DNA of 64,000 nucleotides from assembly GCF_012396125.1 (NCBI RefSeq), contig NZ_JAAXOX010000005.1, positions 62,001 to 126,000 of the forward strand. The letters are read 5' to 3'. Position numbers and translations under genes: made by a program. This DNA is from Cellulomonas denverensis. Its GTDB lineage: Bacteria; Actinomycetota; Actinomycetes; Actinomycetales; Cellulomonadaceae. Below the pieces are notes generated by a model. The model saw nothing but the letters and a program-made list of their open reading frames with translations, searched no databases and was not told the origin of the DNA. Below are positions 36,185-45,261 of the stretch, one piece after another (position 1 is the stretch's first letter; each line of letters begins with the position of its first letter).

Positions 36185-38965
36185 ATGGGTGCGAGCGACG
36201 ACGGCGTGCGACCCGACCCCCGCGGTGCGGCGTACCCGGAGGCGTGGGAGGCGGACGTCGTGCTGCGGGACGGCAGCACCACCCACATCCGGCCGATCCG
36301 CCCGGAGGACGCCGACGCGCTGCAGGCCTTCCACGTGGCGCAGTCCGAGCAATCGATCTTCCTGCGGTTCTTCGCCCCGCTGGAGCGGTTGCCGGAGCGC
36401 GACCTGGCCCGGTTCACCCGGGTGGACCACCGGGACCGGGTGGCGCTGGTCGCGGTCACCCAGGATGACGCGATCATCGGGGTGGCCCGCTACGACCGGG
36501 TCGGCCCGGACGAGGCCGAGGTCGCGTTCAACATCGCCGACGCCCACCACGGCCGCGGGCTGGGGTCCGTGCTGCTGGAACACCTGGCCGCGGCCGCCCG
36601 GGAGCGGGGGATCCGGCGCTTCGTCGCCGAGGTGCTGCCGCAGAACGGCCGGATGATCGCCGTGTTCCGCGAGGCCGGGTACACCCTGCGCCAGCAGCTG
36701 GAGGACGGCGTGGTGCAGGTGGCCTTCGACATCGACCCCACCGAGCGGTCGATGGCCGTGATGCTCGGCCGGGAGCGGTCCGCCGAGGCACGCTCCGTGC
36801 AGGGTCTGCTCACCGCCCGCCGGCTGCTGCTGGTCGCCGCCCCGGATGCCGACCCGCAGTCGCTGGACGCCCGCCGGGCCGGCCGGGTGCTGTCCGCATT
36901 GCTGGCGGGGGAGCGGCGGCCACCGATCGGGGCGCGGACCGGGGCGGTGCAGGCTCCGATCCTGGGCGAGCCGGTCGACCTGCACGTGGTGGGCGCAGTG
37001 CCCGGCGGCGACGACCCGGCGGTGCGGCGCTGGGCCCGGCTGGAGGACGTGCCGAGCGAGGTCGACCTGGCGGTGCTGGCGCTGCCGGCCGCCCAGACCG
37101 TGCTGGCGGTGCGGGCGCTGGGCCGGATCGGGGTCCGGGCGGTGGTGGTGCTCTCCGGTGGCTACGCCGAGGAGGGCGAGGCCGGGCTGGCCCTGCACCG
37201 GGCGCTGCTGCGGACCGCGCACGCCGCCGGGATGCGGGTGATCGGCCCGGTGTCCTACGGCCTGATCAGCCACACCCCGGCCGGGCTGGTGAATGCCTCC
37301 CTGGCCGAGGAACCGCCGCCGCCGGGCCGGATCGGGCTGTTCTGCCAGTCCGCGGCCAATGCGGTGTCGATCCTGGCCTCGGTGCGCCGCCGCGGGCTCG
37401 GCCTGGCGCACCTGGTGTCCGCGGGTAACCGCGCCGACGTCTCCGGCAACGACCTGATGCAGTTCTGGCAGGAGGACGAGTCCACCGACGTGGTCGGGCT
37501 CTACCTGGAGTCGATCGGCAACCCGCGCAAGTTCGCCCGGGTCGCCCGGCGGCTGGCCCGGCGCAAGCCGGTGGTCGTGGTCACCGCGGGGAGCACCGGG
37601 CACGTGGTGCCGCCCGGGCACGCGGTGCGCACCACGATGGCCTCCCGGCGCACGCTGGAGGAAGTGGTGCAGCGCTCCGGGGTGACCCTGGTGGAGAACA
37701 CCCACCAGATGCTGGAGGCCGCGCAGTTGTTCGCGTTGCAGCCGCTGCCCGCCGGGCGCCGGGCCGCGGTGCTGGCCTCGTCCGGGTCGCTGGCCGCGCT
37801 GGTCGCCGAGGCGGCGGTCTCGCACGGGCTGACCGCCGATGCCGCGCCGGTGATCGTGCCGGAGGAGGCCGAGCAGGAGCTGATCGACCGGGCGGTGGCC
37901 ACGGTCTACGACGACCCGGCGGTGGACGTGGTGATCGCGGTGCACGTGCCGACGGTCGGGCCCCGGGACGACCGGGTGGCCGCCGCGATGGCCCGGGCGG
38001 CAGCGCACAGCGGGAAGACGTCGGTCGCCTGCCTGCCGGGCCTGCACGGCGCCACCGAGGCGCTGACCGCCCCGGGTCCGGACCAGGTGCTGCGCACCAT
38101 CCCCGCCTACACCACCCCGGAGGACGCGGTGCTGGCGCTCGGCCAGGCCGCCCGGTACGCCGCCTGGCGCTCCGCCGAGCGCGGCACCGTGGTGCATCCG
38201 GAGCCGATGCACACCCGGACCGCCCGCCGCCTGGTGCAGCAGTGGATCGCCGAGGCCGGCCGGCCGGACCGGCTGGACCTGGACCGGGACCAGATCGGCG
38301 AGCTGCTGGCCTGCGCCGGGGTGTCGCTGGTCCCCTCGGTGCCGGTGTGCACCGCGGACGAGGCGGTGGCCGCGGCGGAGCGGATGGGCTGGCCGGTCGC
38401 GCTGAAGACCACCGTGCCCACCCTGCGGCACCGGGCGGACCTGGGCGGGGTGCGGCTGGACGTGCACGACGCGGCCGAACTGCGCGCCGACGTCCGCCAG
38501 GTGCTGGAGCTGGCCGCCGGGCACGAGGGTGCGCCCGGCCGGGCGCCGCTGGAGGTGCAGCCGATGGCCCCGCACGGGGTGGCCTGCGTGATCCGCACCG
38601 CCGAGGACCCGCTGTACGGGCCGGTGATCGGCTTCGGACTGGCCGGGGACACCACCGACCTGCTGGGCGACTACGCCTTCGCCGTGCCGCCGCTGACCGA
38701 CGTGGACGTGGCCGACGTGGTCCGGGCGCCGCGCTCGGCGCCCCGGCTGTTCGGCTACCGCGGACTGCCGTTGCTGGACGTCGCCGCGGTCGAGGACGTG
38801 CTGGCCCGGGTCGGGGTGCTGGCCGACGACCTGCCCGAGCTGCTGTCGGTAGAGCTGAACCCGGTGGTGGTCGCCGAGCACGGGGCGTACGTGCTCGGCG
38901 CCGCCGTCACGGTGGGCCCCGCCGCCGCGCGGACGGACGGGGTGCGGCGGGCGCTGACGACCTGA
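36185..38965 (+). CDS. Protein acetyltransferase: GNAT fused to NDP-forming acyl-CoA synthetase-like domains
   Basis: A Pat-type enzyme that probably acetylates lysines of metabolic proteins such as acyl-CoA synthetases. The 926-residue protein starts with the GNAT domain (about 20-185; HGRGLGSVLLEHLA binds acetyl-CoA), followed by the CoA-binding and succinyl-CoA-ligase-like domains (about 200-680) and an ATP-grasp domain (about 700-915). GNAT-first is the order of Streptomyces PatA-type enzymes; E. coli Pat has it last. The SHTGA-type catalytic histidine motif of true ligases is not visible (PGHAVRTTMAS instead). ATG 36185 has TACGCT 7 nt upstream, so leaderless. Confidence 0.9.
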   Translation: MGASDDGVRPDPRGAAYPEAWEADVVLRDGSTTHIRPIRPEDADALQAFHVAQSEQSIFLRFFAPLERLPERDLARFTRVDHRDRVALVAVTQDDAIIGVARYDRVGPDEAEVAFNIADAHHGRGLGSVLLEHLAAAARERGIRRFVAEVLPQNGRMIAVFREAGYTLRQQLEDGVVQVAFDIDPTERSMAVMLGRERSAEARSVQGLLTARRLLLVAAPDADPQSLDARRAGRVLSALLAGERRPPIGARTGAVQAPILGEPVDLHVVGAVPGGDDPAVRRWARLEDVPSEVDLAVLALPAAQTVLAVRALGRIGVRAVVVLSGGYAEEGEAGLALHRALLRTAHAAGMRVIGPVSYGLISHTPAGLVNASLAEEPPPPGRIGLFCQSAANAVSILASVRRRGLGLAHLVSAGNRADVSGNDLMQFWQEDESTDVVGLYLESIGNPRKFARVARRLARRKPVVVVTAGSTGHVVPPGHAVRTTMASRRTLEEVVQRSGVTLVENTHQMLEAAQLFALQPLPAGRRAAVLASSGSLAALVAEAAVSHGLTADAAPVIVPEEAEQELIDRAVATVYDDPAVDVVIAVHVPTVGPRDDRVAAAMARAAAHSGKTSVACLPGLHGATEALTAPGPDQVLRTIPAYTTPEDAVLALGQAARYAAWRSAERGTVVHPEPMHTRTARRLVQQWIAEAGRPDRLDLDRDQIGELLACAGVSLVPSVPVCTADEAVAAAERMGWPVALKTTVPTLRHRADLGGVRLDVHDAAELRADVRQVLELAAGHEGAPGRAPLEVQPMAPHGVACVIRTAEDPLYGPVIGFGLAGDTTDLLGDYAFAVPPLTDVDVADVVRAPRSAPRLFGYRGLPLLDVAAVEDVLARVGVLADDLPELLSVELNPVVVAEHGAYVLGAAVTVGPAAARTDGVRRALTT

Positions 38966-39006
38966 CCGGTGTGACTCCGGTGACCATCCAGTGGGAGGAT
39001 GCGCGG

Positions 39007-39579
39007 GTGCCTGCCCTCTCCACCGATCTCCGCCGGGACCTGGACCGTGCGGGGTACTACCCGGATCTGGTCGCCGACGTCCTGGACGTCGCGCTCGCCG
39101 ACGAGCCCGTCGTCGCCCACCTGGTGCACCCCGAAACCACCTTCGACGCCGCGGAGGTGCGCCGGCACGTCACGGTGCTGGTGCTGACCGGCACCCGGCT
39201 GATCGTGGCGCACGTCGACGACCACCCGGCCGACTCCGAGCACCCGTCGGCCAGCGCCGCGGCCACCACCGAGTCGGTGGCGCTGAGCGAGCTGCGGTCG
39301 GTGGCGCTGACCCACCTGATCGGGTCGCCGGAGCAGCACCGCAGCGGTGACGGCCCGGCGGAGCTGACCCTGGCGATCGGCTGGGGTGCGGTCTCCCGGG
39401 TCGACCTGGAACCGGCCCAGTGCGCGGACCCGAACTGCGAGGCCGACCACGGCATGACCGGCTCGATCACCCCCGACGACGTGGTGGTGCGGGTCAGCGC
39501 GGTCGCCGAGGGCGCCGAGCGGGTACGCGAGGCGGTGGCCTTCGCCCGGCGGCTGTCCGCCGCCGGCACCGGCCGATGA
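39007..39579 (+). CDS. DUF5998 family protein
   Basis: A 190-residue actinobacterial protein of unknown function. It has alternating strand segments (RHVTVLVLTGTRLIVAHVDDHP, RSVALTHLI, ELTLAIGWGAVSRVDLEPA) resembling a PH-like or Usp-independent beta fold, and a CADPNCEADHG pair of cysteines that could bind metal. GTG 39007 follows GGGAGG at 8 nt. It overlaps the next gene by ATGA, so both are co-translated. The upstream acetyltransferase ends 41 bp before it. Confidence 0.85.
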   Translation: MPALSTDLRRDLDRAGYYPDLVADVLDVALADEPVVAHLVHPETTFDAAEVRRHVTVLVLTGTRLIVAHVDDHPADSEHPSASAAATTESVALSELRSVALTHLIGSPEQHRSGDGPAELTLAIGWGAVSRVDLEPAQCADPNCEADHGMTGSITPDDVVVRVSAVAEGAERVREAVAFARRLSAAGTGR

Positions 39580-40754
39580 GCCAGGCCCTGCGCGAGCAGG
39601 TGCGGGGGCGGCTGGAACGCTCCGGCCTGATGCTGCCGGACTACCGTGGGCGCTCGCTGTCCGGGGTGCTGCCCGCCGCCGCCTCCGCCCTGGGCGTGCC
39701 GGTGCCGGACGGCGACCGGCGCCGGGACCAGCTCGGCCTGCCCCGCACCGACCGGGTCTGCGTGGTGCTGGTGGACGGCCTGGGCCAGGAGAACCTGGCC
39801 GAGCGCTCCGGGCACGCGCCGTTCCTGCGGTCCCTGCTGACCGGCAGCAAGCCGCTGCAGTCCGGCTACCCGTCCACCACGGCCGCCTCGATGGGCACCT
39901 TCGGCACCGGCAGCAACCCGGGCCGGACCGCGATGCTCGGCTACACCGTGCGCAACCCGGAGTCCGGTGCGCTGGCCAACCTGGTGTCCTGGACCAACCT
40001 GCCCTCGGCGGAGCGCTGGCAGCGCGAGCCCACCGTGCTGGAGGCGCTGACCGACGCCGGGGTGGCCGTGACCTCGGTGGGGCCGCGCAAGTTCCACGGC
40101 TCCGGGCTGACCGAGGCCGCGCTGCGCGGTGGGGCGCACGAGTCCGCCGAGCCGCTGGCCGACCGGGTGGACGCCGCGGCCCGGCTGCTGCGGGCGCCCG
40201 GGCTGGTGTACCTGTACTGGGGCGACGTGGACAAGACCGGCCACCACCACGGCTGGGGCTCCTGGCAGTGGGGGGACGCGCTGTCCACGCTGGACGGCGA
40301 GCTGGCCCGGCTGGCCCGGATCCTGCCGGCCGGCACCACGATGCTGGTCACCGCGGACCACGGCATGGTGGACGTCGACCGGGACCTGCGCTGGGACGTC
40401 GCCGACCAGCCCGCGCTGTCCGAGGGGGTCCCGCTGACCTCCGGCGAACCGCGCGCCCTGCACCTGCACCTGGACCCGGATGCCGATCCGGTCGCGGTGC
40501 GGGACCGCTGGCAGGACACCCTGGGCCGGCACGGCGTGGTGCTCACCCGGGAGGAGGCGGTCGGGGCCGGGCTGTTCGGTCCGGTCGCCCCGCATGTGCT
40601 GCCGGTGATCGGCGACCTGGTGGTGGCGACCGCGGGCCGGGCCACCGTCACCGACTCCCGCACCCAGACCCCGGCTTCCCTGGAGTTGATCGGGGTGCAC
40701 GGTTCCCTGACCCCCACCGAGCTGCGCGTGCCGCTGCTGATCTGGCAGGACTGA
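39576..40754 (+). CDS. Alkaline phosphatase superfamily phosphodiesterase-like protein
   Basis: A 392-residue cytosolic member of the alkaline phosphatase/nucleotide pyrophosphatase superfamily. Metal-binding elements are in order: VVLVDGLGQ (Asp near residue 64), the nucleophile Thr in YPSTTAASMGTFGTG, WGDVDKTGHHHGWGS, and TADHGMVDV. No signal peptide is present. The substrate is unknown. It overlaps the DUF5998 gene by 4 bp and lies 1 bp before thymidine kinase, so the three form one operon. Confidence 0.88.
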   Translation: MSQALREQVRGRLERSGLMLPDYRGRSLSGVLPAAASALGVPVPDGDRRRDQLGLPRTDRVCVVLVDGLGQENLAERSGHAPFLRSLLTGSKPLQSGYPSTTAASMGTFGTGSNPGRTAMLGYTVRNPESGALANLVSWTNLPSAERWQREPTVLEALTDAGVAVTSVGPRKFHGSGLTEAALRGGAHESAEPLADRVDAAARLLRAPGLVYLYWGDVDKTGHHHGWGSWQWGDALSTLDGELARLARILPAGTTMLVTADHGMVDVDRDLRWDVADQPALSEGVPLTSGEPRALHLHLDPDADPVAVRDRWQDTLGRHGVVLTREEAVGAGLFGPVAPHVLPVIGDLVVATAGRATVTDSRTQTPASLELIGVHGSLTPTELRVPLLIWQD

Positions 40755-40755
40755 C

Positions 40756-41421
40756 ATGGCCGAACTCGTCTTCTTCTGCGGCACGATGGACTGCGGCAAG
40801 TCCACCCTGGCGTTGCAGATGCACCACAACCACGAGGCCCGGGGCCGCGACGGCGTGCTCTGGGTGCGCCAGGACCGGGCGGGGGAGGCGCGGCTGTCCT
40901 CCCGGCTCGGGTTGTCGGTGCCCGCGAACGAGGTGCGCGACGACACCGACTTCTGGGCCGAGGTGGTCGACCGCCGGACCCGTGGTCGCGCGGTGGACTT
41001 CCTGATCTGCGACGAGGCCCAGTTCTACTCCCCGGCCCAGGTCGACCAGCTCGCGGATGTGGTGGACGAGCTGAAGGCCGATGTCTACGCCTTCGGGATC
41101 ACCACCGACTTCCGCGCCCAGCTGTTCCCCGGCTCGGCCCGGATGCTGGAGCTGGCGGACCGGGTGGAGTCGCTGCAGGTCCAGGCACTGTGCTGGTGCG
41201 GCGCCCGGGCCACCCACAACGCCCGCACCGTGCACGGGGTGATGGTGGTGGAGGGCGAGCAGGTGGTGATCGGCGACATCACCGCCGCCGGGGCGCCCGA
41301 CCCGGAGACGGTCAGCTACGAGGTGCTGTGCCGCCGCCACCACCGGCAGCGGATCACCGCCAGCGTCTCCGGCGCGGCGGCGCTCTCACCCCAGACGCTC
41401 GGGCTGCTCAACGAGGACTGA
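40756..41421 (+). CDS. tdk: Thymidine kinase (type II)
   Basis: Phosphorylates thymidine with ATP in nucleotide salvage. The 221-residue protein has the P-loop GTMDCGKST (9-17), the Walker B-like CDEAQF near 93, the lasso region TTDFRAQLFPGS, and zinc-ribbon residues in CWCGARATHNAR and the later CRRHH. Length is normal for bacterial TK1-type enzymes. It starts 1 bp after the upstream stop (third gene of its operon) and ends 3 bp from the convergent sepH. Confidence 0.95.
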   Translation: MAELVFFCGTMDCGKSTLALQMHHNHEARGRDGVLWVRQDRAGEARLSSRLGLSVPANEVRDDTDFWAEVVDRRTRGRAVDFLICDEAQFYSPAQVDQLADVVDELKADVYAFGITTDFRAQLFPGSARMLELADRVESLQVQALCWCGARATHNARTVHGVMVVEGEQVVIGDITAAGAPDPETVSYEVLCRRHHRQRITASVSGAAALSPQTLGLLNED

Positions 41422-41424
41422 GGC

Positions 41425-42498
41425 TCACTCCGGCTTCGCGCCGAAGACGATCTCGTCCCAGCTCGGCACCTTCGCCCGGCCACGGCGCGGCTTGGGCTTG
41501 GACTCGTCCTTGGCGGGGGTCTGCTCCGGCTGTGGCGCCGGGGCGGCCGGCTCCGGGCGCGAACGGCCGGCGGGGACCGGGTAGACCCGGGCCTGGGCGG
41601 CGGGGTCGGCGTCGGCCGGGTGGGCACCCGGGGCGTCGTCACCCGGATCGGCGGCGGGTTCCAGCAGCCCGAAGTCGAAGGCGCTCTGCGGCCCGAAGCC
41701 GTCGAAGCCGTCCTCGTCCTCCTCCTCGACGTCCAGGGCCTGGCGCTGGCCACGACGGGCCCGCAGGTCGTCCAGCAGGTCCTGGGTCGGGTCGGCGGGC
41801 TCCGGGTCGACCGGGGTGTCGGCCGGCCCGTCCACCGCGGCGAGCACCGGGCGCACCGAGTCCCCGGCGTCCACCTCGAAGGCCACGTCCCGGACCGCGG
41901 ACAGGTGCCGGCGACGGCTCAGTGGCCCGTCGGCGATCTCGGTCTCGGACAGCCAGCGGGCCTCGTCCTCCTCGGCGTGCACCGAGCGCGCCGCCGGGTC
42001 GAAGCTCCACCGGGCCTCACGCTGGTCGTCGTCCAGGGCGAAGCGCACCAGCACGGTCCACTCCTGCCCGGGCAGCCGGTACGCGTCCCACACGATGGTG
42101 TCCGCGTCCACGCCCCGCGCGGCCAGCCGGTCCACCACCAGGTCGCCCAGCTCCGGTGCCCCGGCATCACGGCCGACCCGGGTGCCCCGGGCCTGCTGCG
42201 CCAGGTACTCGCGCTCGGCCACCACCGGGCCCTCGAACCGGCGGACGTGCTCGACCGCCAGCCCCGACTCCTCCGCGATCTGCTCCGCCGACTGCCCGGC
42301 GCGCACCCGCGACTGGATCTCCCGCGGGCTCGGCGCCCCGGACCGCTCCGCCCGGATCTGCTCCAGCTGCGGCCGGTCACGACGGACCGCCGCGCGCAGC
42401 GGATCGTCGATGGGCAGGAGGTAGCGCTGTCCGTCGGCGGCCGCCAGGACCAGGTGCTCCCCGTCCTCGTGCAGCCCGACCAGCTCCAGCTCAGCCAT
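41425..42498 (-). CDS. sepH: Cell division protein SepH
   Basis: SepH (DUF3071) binds FtsZ and promotes division in Streptomyces and mycobacteria. The 357-residue protein has the conserved N-terminal domain (about 1-180: MAELELVGLHEDGEHLVL, then SPREIQSRVRAGQSAEQIAEESGLAVEHVRRFEGPVVAEREY with a helix-turn-helix-like core) and a long acidic, Pro-rich disordered tail that ends in a conserved basic patch (KPRRGRAKVPSWDEIVFG). ATG 42498 follows GGGAG. It is divergent from the TRIC-type gene, with about 95 bp between them. Confidence 0.94.
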   Translation of the reverse strand: MAELELVGLHEDGEHLVLAAADGQRYLLPIDDPLRAAVRRDRPQLEQIRAERSGAPSPREIQSRVRAGQSAEQIAEESGLAVEHVRRFEGPVVAEREYLAQQARGTRVGRDAGAPELGDLVVDRLAARGVDADTIVWDAYRLPGQEWTVLVRFALDDDQREARWSFDPAARSVHAEEDEARWLSETEIADGPLSRRRHLSAVRDVAFEVDAGDSVRPVLAAVDGPADTPVDPEPADPTQDLLDDLRARRGQRQALDVEEEDEDGFDGFGPQSAFDFGLLEPAADPGDDAPGAHPADADPAAQARVYPVPAGRSRPEPAAPAPQPEQTPAKDESKPKPRRGRAKVPSWDEIVFGAKPE

Positions 42499-42593
42499 CA
42501 CATCTCCCATCCTCGCCGACGAGGGTGCCACCCGAACTCCAGGATCGGGTGGAGGCGCGCCCGGATCGCCCCGACACGCCCGGTCCTGGGAAG

Positions 42594-43427
42594 ATGAGCG
42601 GCGTGGACCTCGTGCTGCCCGGACAGATGGTGATGGAGCTGCTCGGGGTCTTCCTGTGTGCGCTCTCCGGTGGGCTGGCCGCGGTGCGCAAGAGCTTCGA
42701 CATCTTCGGCATCGTGGTGCTGGCCTGGCTGTCCGGGCTGGGCGGCGGCCTGATCCGCGACGTGCTGATCGGTGCGGTGCCGCCGGTCGGGATCTCCTCC
42801 TGGCCGTATGTCGCCACCGCGGTGTTCGGCGGGATCGTCACCTGGGCGCTGCACTTCGGCCTGGGCCGGGTGCGCCGGCTGGTGCTGGTGCTGGACGCCG
42901 GCGCGCTCGGCCTGTTCACCGCGGTCGGCACGGTCAAGGCGCTGCAGTACGGCGCCGGGCCGCTGGCGGCGGTGTTCTGCGGGGCGATCACCGCGATCGG
43001 CGGCGGGGTGCTGCGCGACCTGTTCACCGGGGAGGTGCCGATCGTGTTCAACCACCGCGAGCTGTATGCGGTGCCCAGCGTGCTCGGCGCCGCGGCGCTC
43101 ACCGTCGCCTCGATGACCGGGGTGCTGGACGTGGCGGTGGAGATCCTGGTGGTACTGGCGATCATCGTGATCCGGCTGGTGACCCTCCGGCTCCGCTGGG
43201 AGGCCCCGACCGCCCTCACTCCGCCGGTGCGCGGCCCGCGGCCCAGCCGGGCGCCCTCGTTGTCCGCCTCCCGGCTGCTGCGCGGCGGCCGTTCCGGCTC
43301 CCGCCCGCGGGTGGCGGGGGAGCGGCGCACGGAGCCGGCGCCGCAGGACCCGCCACCCACGGCGGGCCATGCGTGGCGGGACTGGCTGCGTGCGGTCCGG
43401 GGCGGCTCGGGCAAGATGGACGGGTGA
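42594..43427 (+). CDS. TRIC-type (UPF0126) membrane channel protein
   Basis: A 277-residue membrane protein with seven predicted helices. It is an internal duplication: GLGGGLIRDVLIGAVPP (about 42-58) and AIGGGVLRDLFTGEVP (about 134-149) are the two glycine-rich, kinked helix pairs that line the pore in trimeric intracellular cation channels. Prokaryotic members conduct monovalent cations such as K+. The C-terminal 75 residues are a Pro/Arg-rich cytosolic tail. ATG 42594 follows GGGAAG. Its stop overlaps the suhB start (GTGA). Confidence 0.88.
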   Translation: MSGVDLVLPGQMVMELLGVFLCALSGGLAAVRKSFDIFGIVVLAWLSGLGGGLIRDVLIGAVPPVGISSWPYVATAVFGGIVTWALHFGLGRVRRLVLVLDAGALGLFTAVGTVKALQYGAGPLAAVFCGAITAIGGGVLRDLFTGEVPIVFNHRELYAVPSVLGAAALTVASMTGVLDVAVEILVVLAIIVIRLVTLRLRWEAPTALTPPVRGPRPSRAPSLSASRLLRGGRSGSRPRVAGERRTEPAPQDPPPTAGHAWRDWLRAVRGGSGKMDG

Positions 43428-44269
43428 CCGAGAACCGCACCGACCTGCCCACCGCCGACGACATCCGCGCGCTCCGCGAGCTCGCCGACCACCTGGCCCG
43501 CTCCGCCGGCGACCTGGTCCGCCGCGGACGGCCCGACCGGGTCGACGTGGCCGCCACCAAGTCCAGCGAGGTGGACCCGGTCACCGCCATGGACCTCGCC
43601 TCGGAGGCCCACCTGCGCTCGCTGATCGCCGAGCACCGCCCCGGCGACGCGATCCTGGGCGAGGAGGACGGCCTGCTGCCGGGCAGCACCGGGATCACCT
43701 GGGTGCTGGACCCGATCGACGGCACGGTGAACTACCTGTACGGCGTGCCGGCCTACGCGGTGTCGGTCGGCGTGGTGGTCGGTGAGCCCGACCCGGCGCA
43801 CTGGACCCCGGTGGCCGGCGCCGTGCACTCGATCCCGATGAACGTGACCTACACCGCGGGGCGGGGCCTGGGTGCGACCCGGGACGGCGAGCCGCTGCGG
43901 GTCAACCCGGCCCGCACGCTGGCCACCAGCCTGGTCGGCACCGGCTTCGGCTACACCGTCGAGCGCCGCACCCGGCAGGCCCAGGTGCTGACCGAGGTGC
44001 TGCCCCGGGTCCGGGACATCCGGCGGATCGGATCGGCGGCGCTCGACCTGTGCCGGGTCGCCGAGGGCACCCTGGACGCGTACTACGAGCGCGGGCTCAA
44101 CCCCTGGGACCTGGCAGCGGGCCAACTGATGATCCAGGAGGCCGGTGGCACGGTCACCGGTCTGCGCGGCGCCGCGGCCGGTCTGGCCATGACGGTGGCC
44201 GGTCCGCAGGCCACGGTGAACGAGCTGGCAGCGATGCTCGCGGAACTCGACGCCGACCAGGACCTGTGA
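43424..44269 (+). CDS. suhB: Inositol monophosphatase family protein
   Basis: A Mg2+-dependent phosphatase that hydrolyses inositol 1-phosphate or related sugars, a step needed for phosphatidylinositol and mycothiol. The 281-residue protein has the family motifs: ILGEEDG (metal Glu near residue 76), DPIDGTVNY (about 96-104; metal Asp residues), and GSAALDLCRVAEGTLDAYYERGLNPWDLAAG near 205-235. GTG 43424 overlaps the previous stop. M. tuberculosis suhB (Rv2701c) lies in the same neighbourhood. Confidence 0.93.
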   Translation: MTENRTDLPTADDIRALRELADHLARSAGDLVRRGRPDRVDVAATKSSEVDPVTAMDLASEAHLRSLIAEHRPGDAILGEEDGLLPGSTGITWVLDPIDGTVNYLYGVPAYAVSVGVVVGEPDPAHWTPVAGAVHSIPMNVTYTAGRGLGATRDGEPLRVNPARTLATSLVGTGFGYTVERRTRQAQVLTEVLPRVRDIRRIGSAALDLCRVAEGTLDAYYERGLNPWDLAAGQLMIQEAGGTVTGLRGAAAGLAMTVAGPQATVNELAAMLAELDADQDL

Positions 44270-44423
44270 CCCGGATCAGCCCACAGCGGACACCGGTGCG
44301 CTGAGCGTGCACGGCCTCGCGAAATGAGGCACAATCCGGGGCCGTCGGGAACAAACGGAACCCTCGGTTGCTTGATCCCGCATCACCCCAGACACCTCGA
44401 CCCATCGGAGCGTGACTCACCCC

Positions 44424-44723
44424 ATGGCAACCGACTACGACGCCCCGCGCAAGACCGAGGAGGACCTGAGCGAGGACTCGCTGCAGGAGCTCCAGGCCCG
44501 GCGCACCGACAAGAACTCGGGCGTGGTGGACGAGGACGAGACCGAAGCCGCCGAGGGATTCGAACTCCCCGGCGCGGACCTGTCCGGCGAGGAGCTCTCC
44601 GTCCGGGTGCTCCCGCGCCAGGCCGACGAGTTCACCTGCTCGAAGTGCTTCCTGGTCCACCACCGCAGCCAGCTCGCCTACGAGAAGGACGGCCAGCCGG
44701 TCTGCACCGAGTGCGCCGCCTGA
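44424..44723 (+). CDS. DUF4193 zinc-ribbon protein
   Basis: A 99-residue actinobacterial protein of unknown function. The N-terminus MATDYDAPRKTEEDLSEDS is typical of the family, an acidic middle follows, and a C-terminal zinc ribbon has two Cys pairs (FTCSKCFLVHHRSQLA and PVCTECAA). ATG 44424 is the family start. Counterpart of Rv2699c. It is convergent with DUF3093 across a hairpin. The 154-bp upstream gap shows no clear promoter. Confidence 0.93.
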   Translation: MATDYDAPRKTEEDLSEDSLQELQARRTDKNSGVVDEDETEAAEGFELPGADLSGEELSVRVLPRQADEFTCSKCFLVHHRSQLAYEKDGQPVCTECAA

Positions 44724-44733
44724 CACCGACGAC

Positions 44734-45237
44734 TCAGGACGCCGGTCGTTCCCCCCGGGGAGCGGCCGGCGTCGTCGTGTCCGGGGCGCTCAGTGCGGCC
44801 ACCAGTCGCTCCGGGTGCCGGGTGGAGATCACCCAGTAGGGCGTCGGGTCCGCCGGGTCGTCCACCCGGACCCGCACCGCGGTGCGCACCCAGCCGCGCA
44901 GGCACAGGTGCGCCCGGGCGTCCAGCTCCGGCCCGAGCGCCGCACGGGTGGCCACCGGGTCCAGGGCCTGCGGGTCGGCCAGCAGCTCCAGCGGGATGTG
45001 CGCGGATCCGGCGTGTAGCTCCCCGCCGGTCACCGTGACCCGGGTCGCGGCGATCAGCAGCATCGCCACCGCCGCGACCAGCGCCACGGCCAGGGCGATC
45101 CCGCCGACCACCGGGGACACCGGCAGGAAGGCGATGCCGAACATCGCGGCCAGGCCGAGGGCGACCAGCCAGCCCACCGGGCCGGGCCACAGGCGCTCGG
45201 AGTAGGCGGGGGACGCGGAGGCGGGAGTCGGCTGCAC
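44734..45237 (-). CDS. DUF3093 membrane protein
   Basis: A 167-residue actinobacterial protein with two close membrane helices near the N-terminus (about 20-65, with a hairpin at [10 protein letters not shown]) and a C-terminal cytosolic domain that ends in [23 protein letters not shown], a family hallmark. Function unknown. GTG 45237 follows TACCCT by 6 nt; the mRNA is probably leaderless. It is divergent from dut, and their -10 boxes overlap. Counterpart of Rv2698. Confidence 0.9.
   Translation of the reverse strand: MQPTPASASPAYSERLWPGPVGWLVALGLAAMFGIAFLPVSPVVGGIALAVALVAAVAMLLIAATRVTVTGGELHAGSAHIPLELLADPQALDPVATRAALGPELDARAHLCLRGWVRTAVRVRVDDPADPTPYWVISTRHPERLVAALSAPDTTTPAAPRGERPAS
44738..44773. 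terminator. Bidirectional terminator between DUF4193 and DUF3093
   Basis: A 16-bp stem with two G-U pairs (arms from 44738 and to 44773). It lies inside the 3' coding end of the DUF3093 gene. Confidence 0.72.
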
Positions 45238-45243
45238 GGCACC

Positions 45244-45253
45244 AGGGTAGGGT
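45244..45253. promoter_or_regulatory. Overlapping divergent -10 boxes (DUF3093 and dut)
   Basis: TACCCT on the minus strand (45249-45244) and TAGGGT on the plus strand (45248-45253) share two bases. Each lies 6-8 nt before a GTG start. Two polymerases could not bind at once. Confidence 0.6.
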
Positions 45254-45261
45254 CGTCCGCC

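Noticed and set aside
35015..38881. Very long minus-strand open frame (1288 codons) across parC and the acetyltransferase gene
   Set aside because: Antisense shadow of GC-rich genes: it covers two well-recognised proteins and its translation is Arg/Gly/His-rich without domains.
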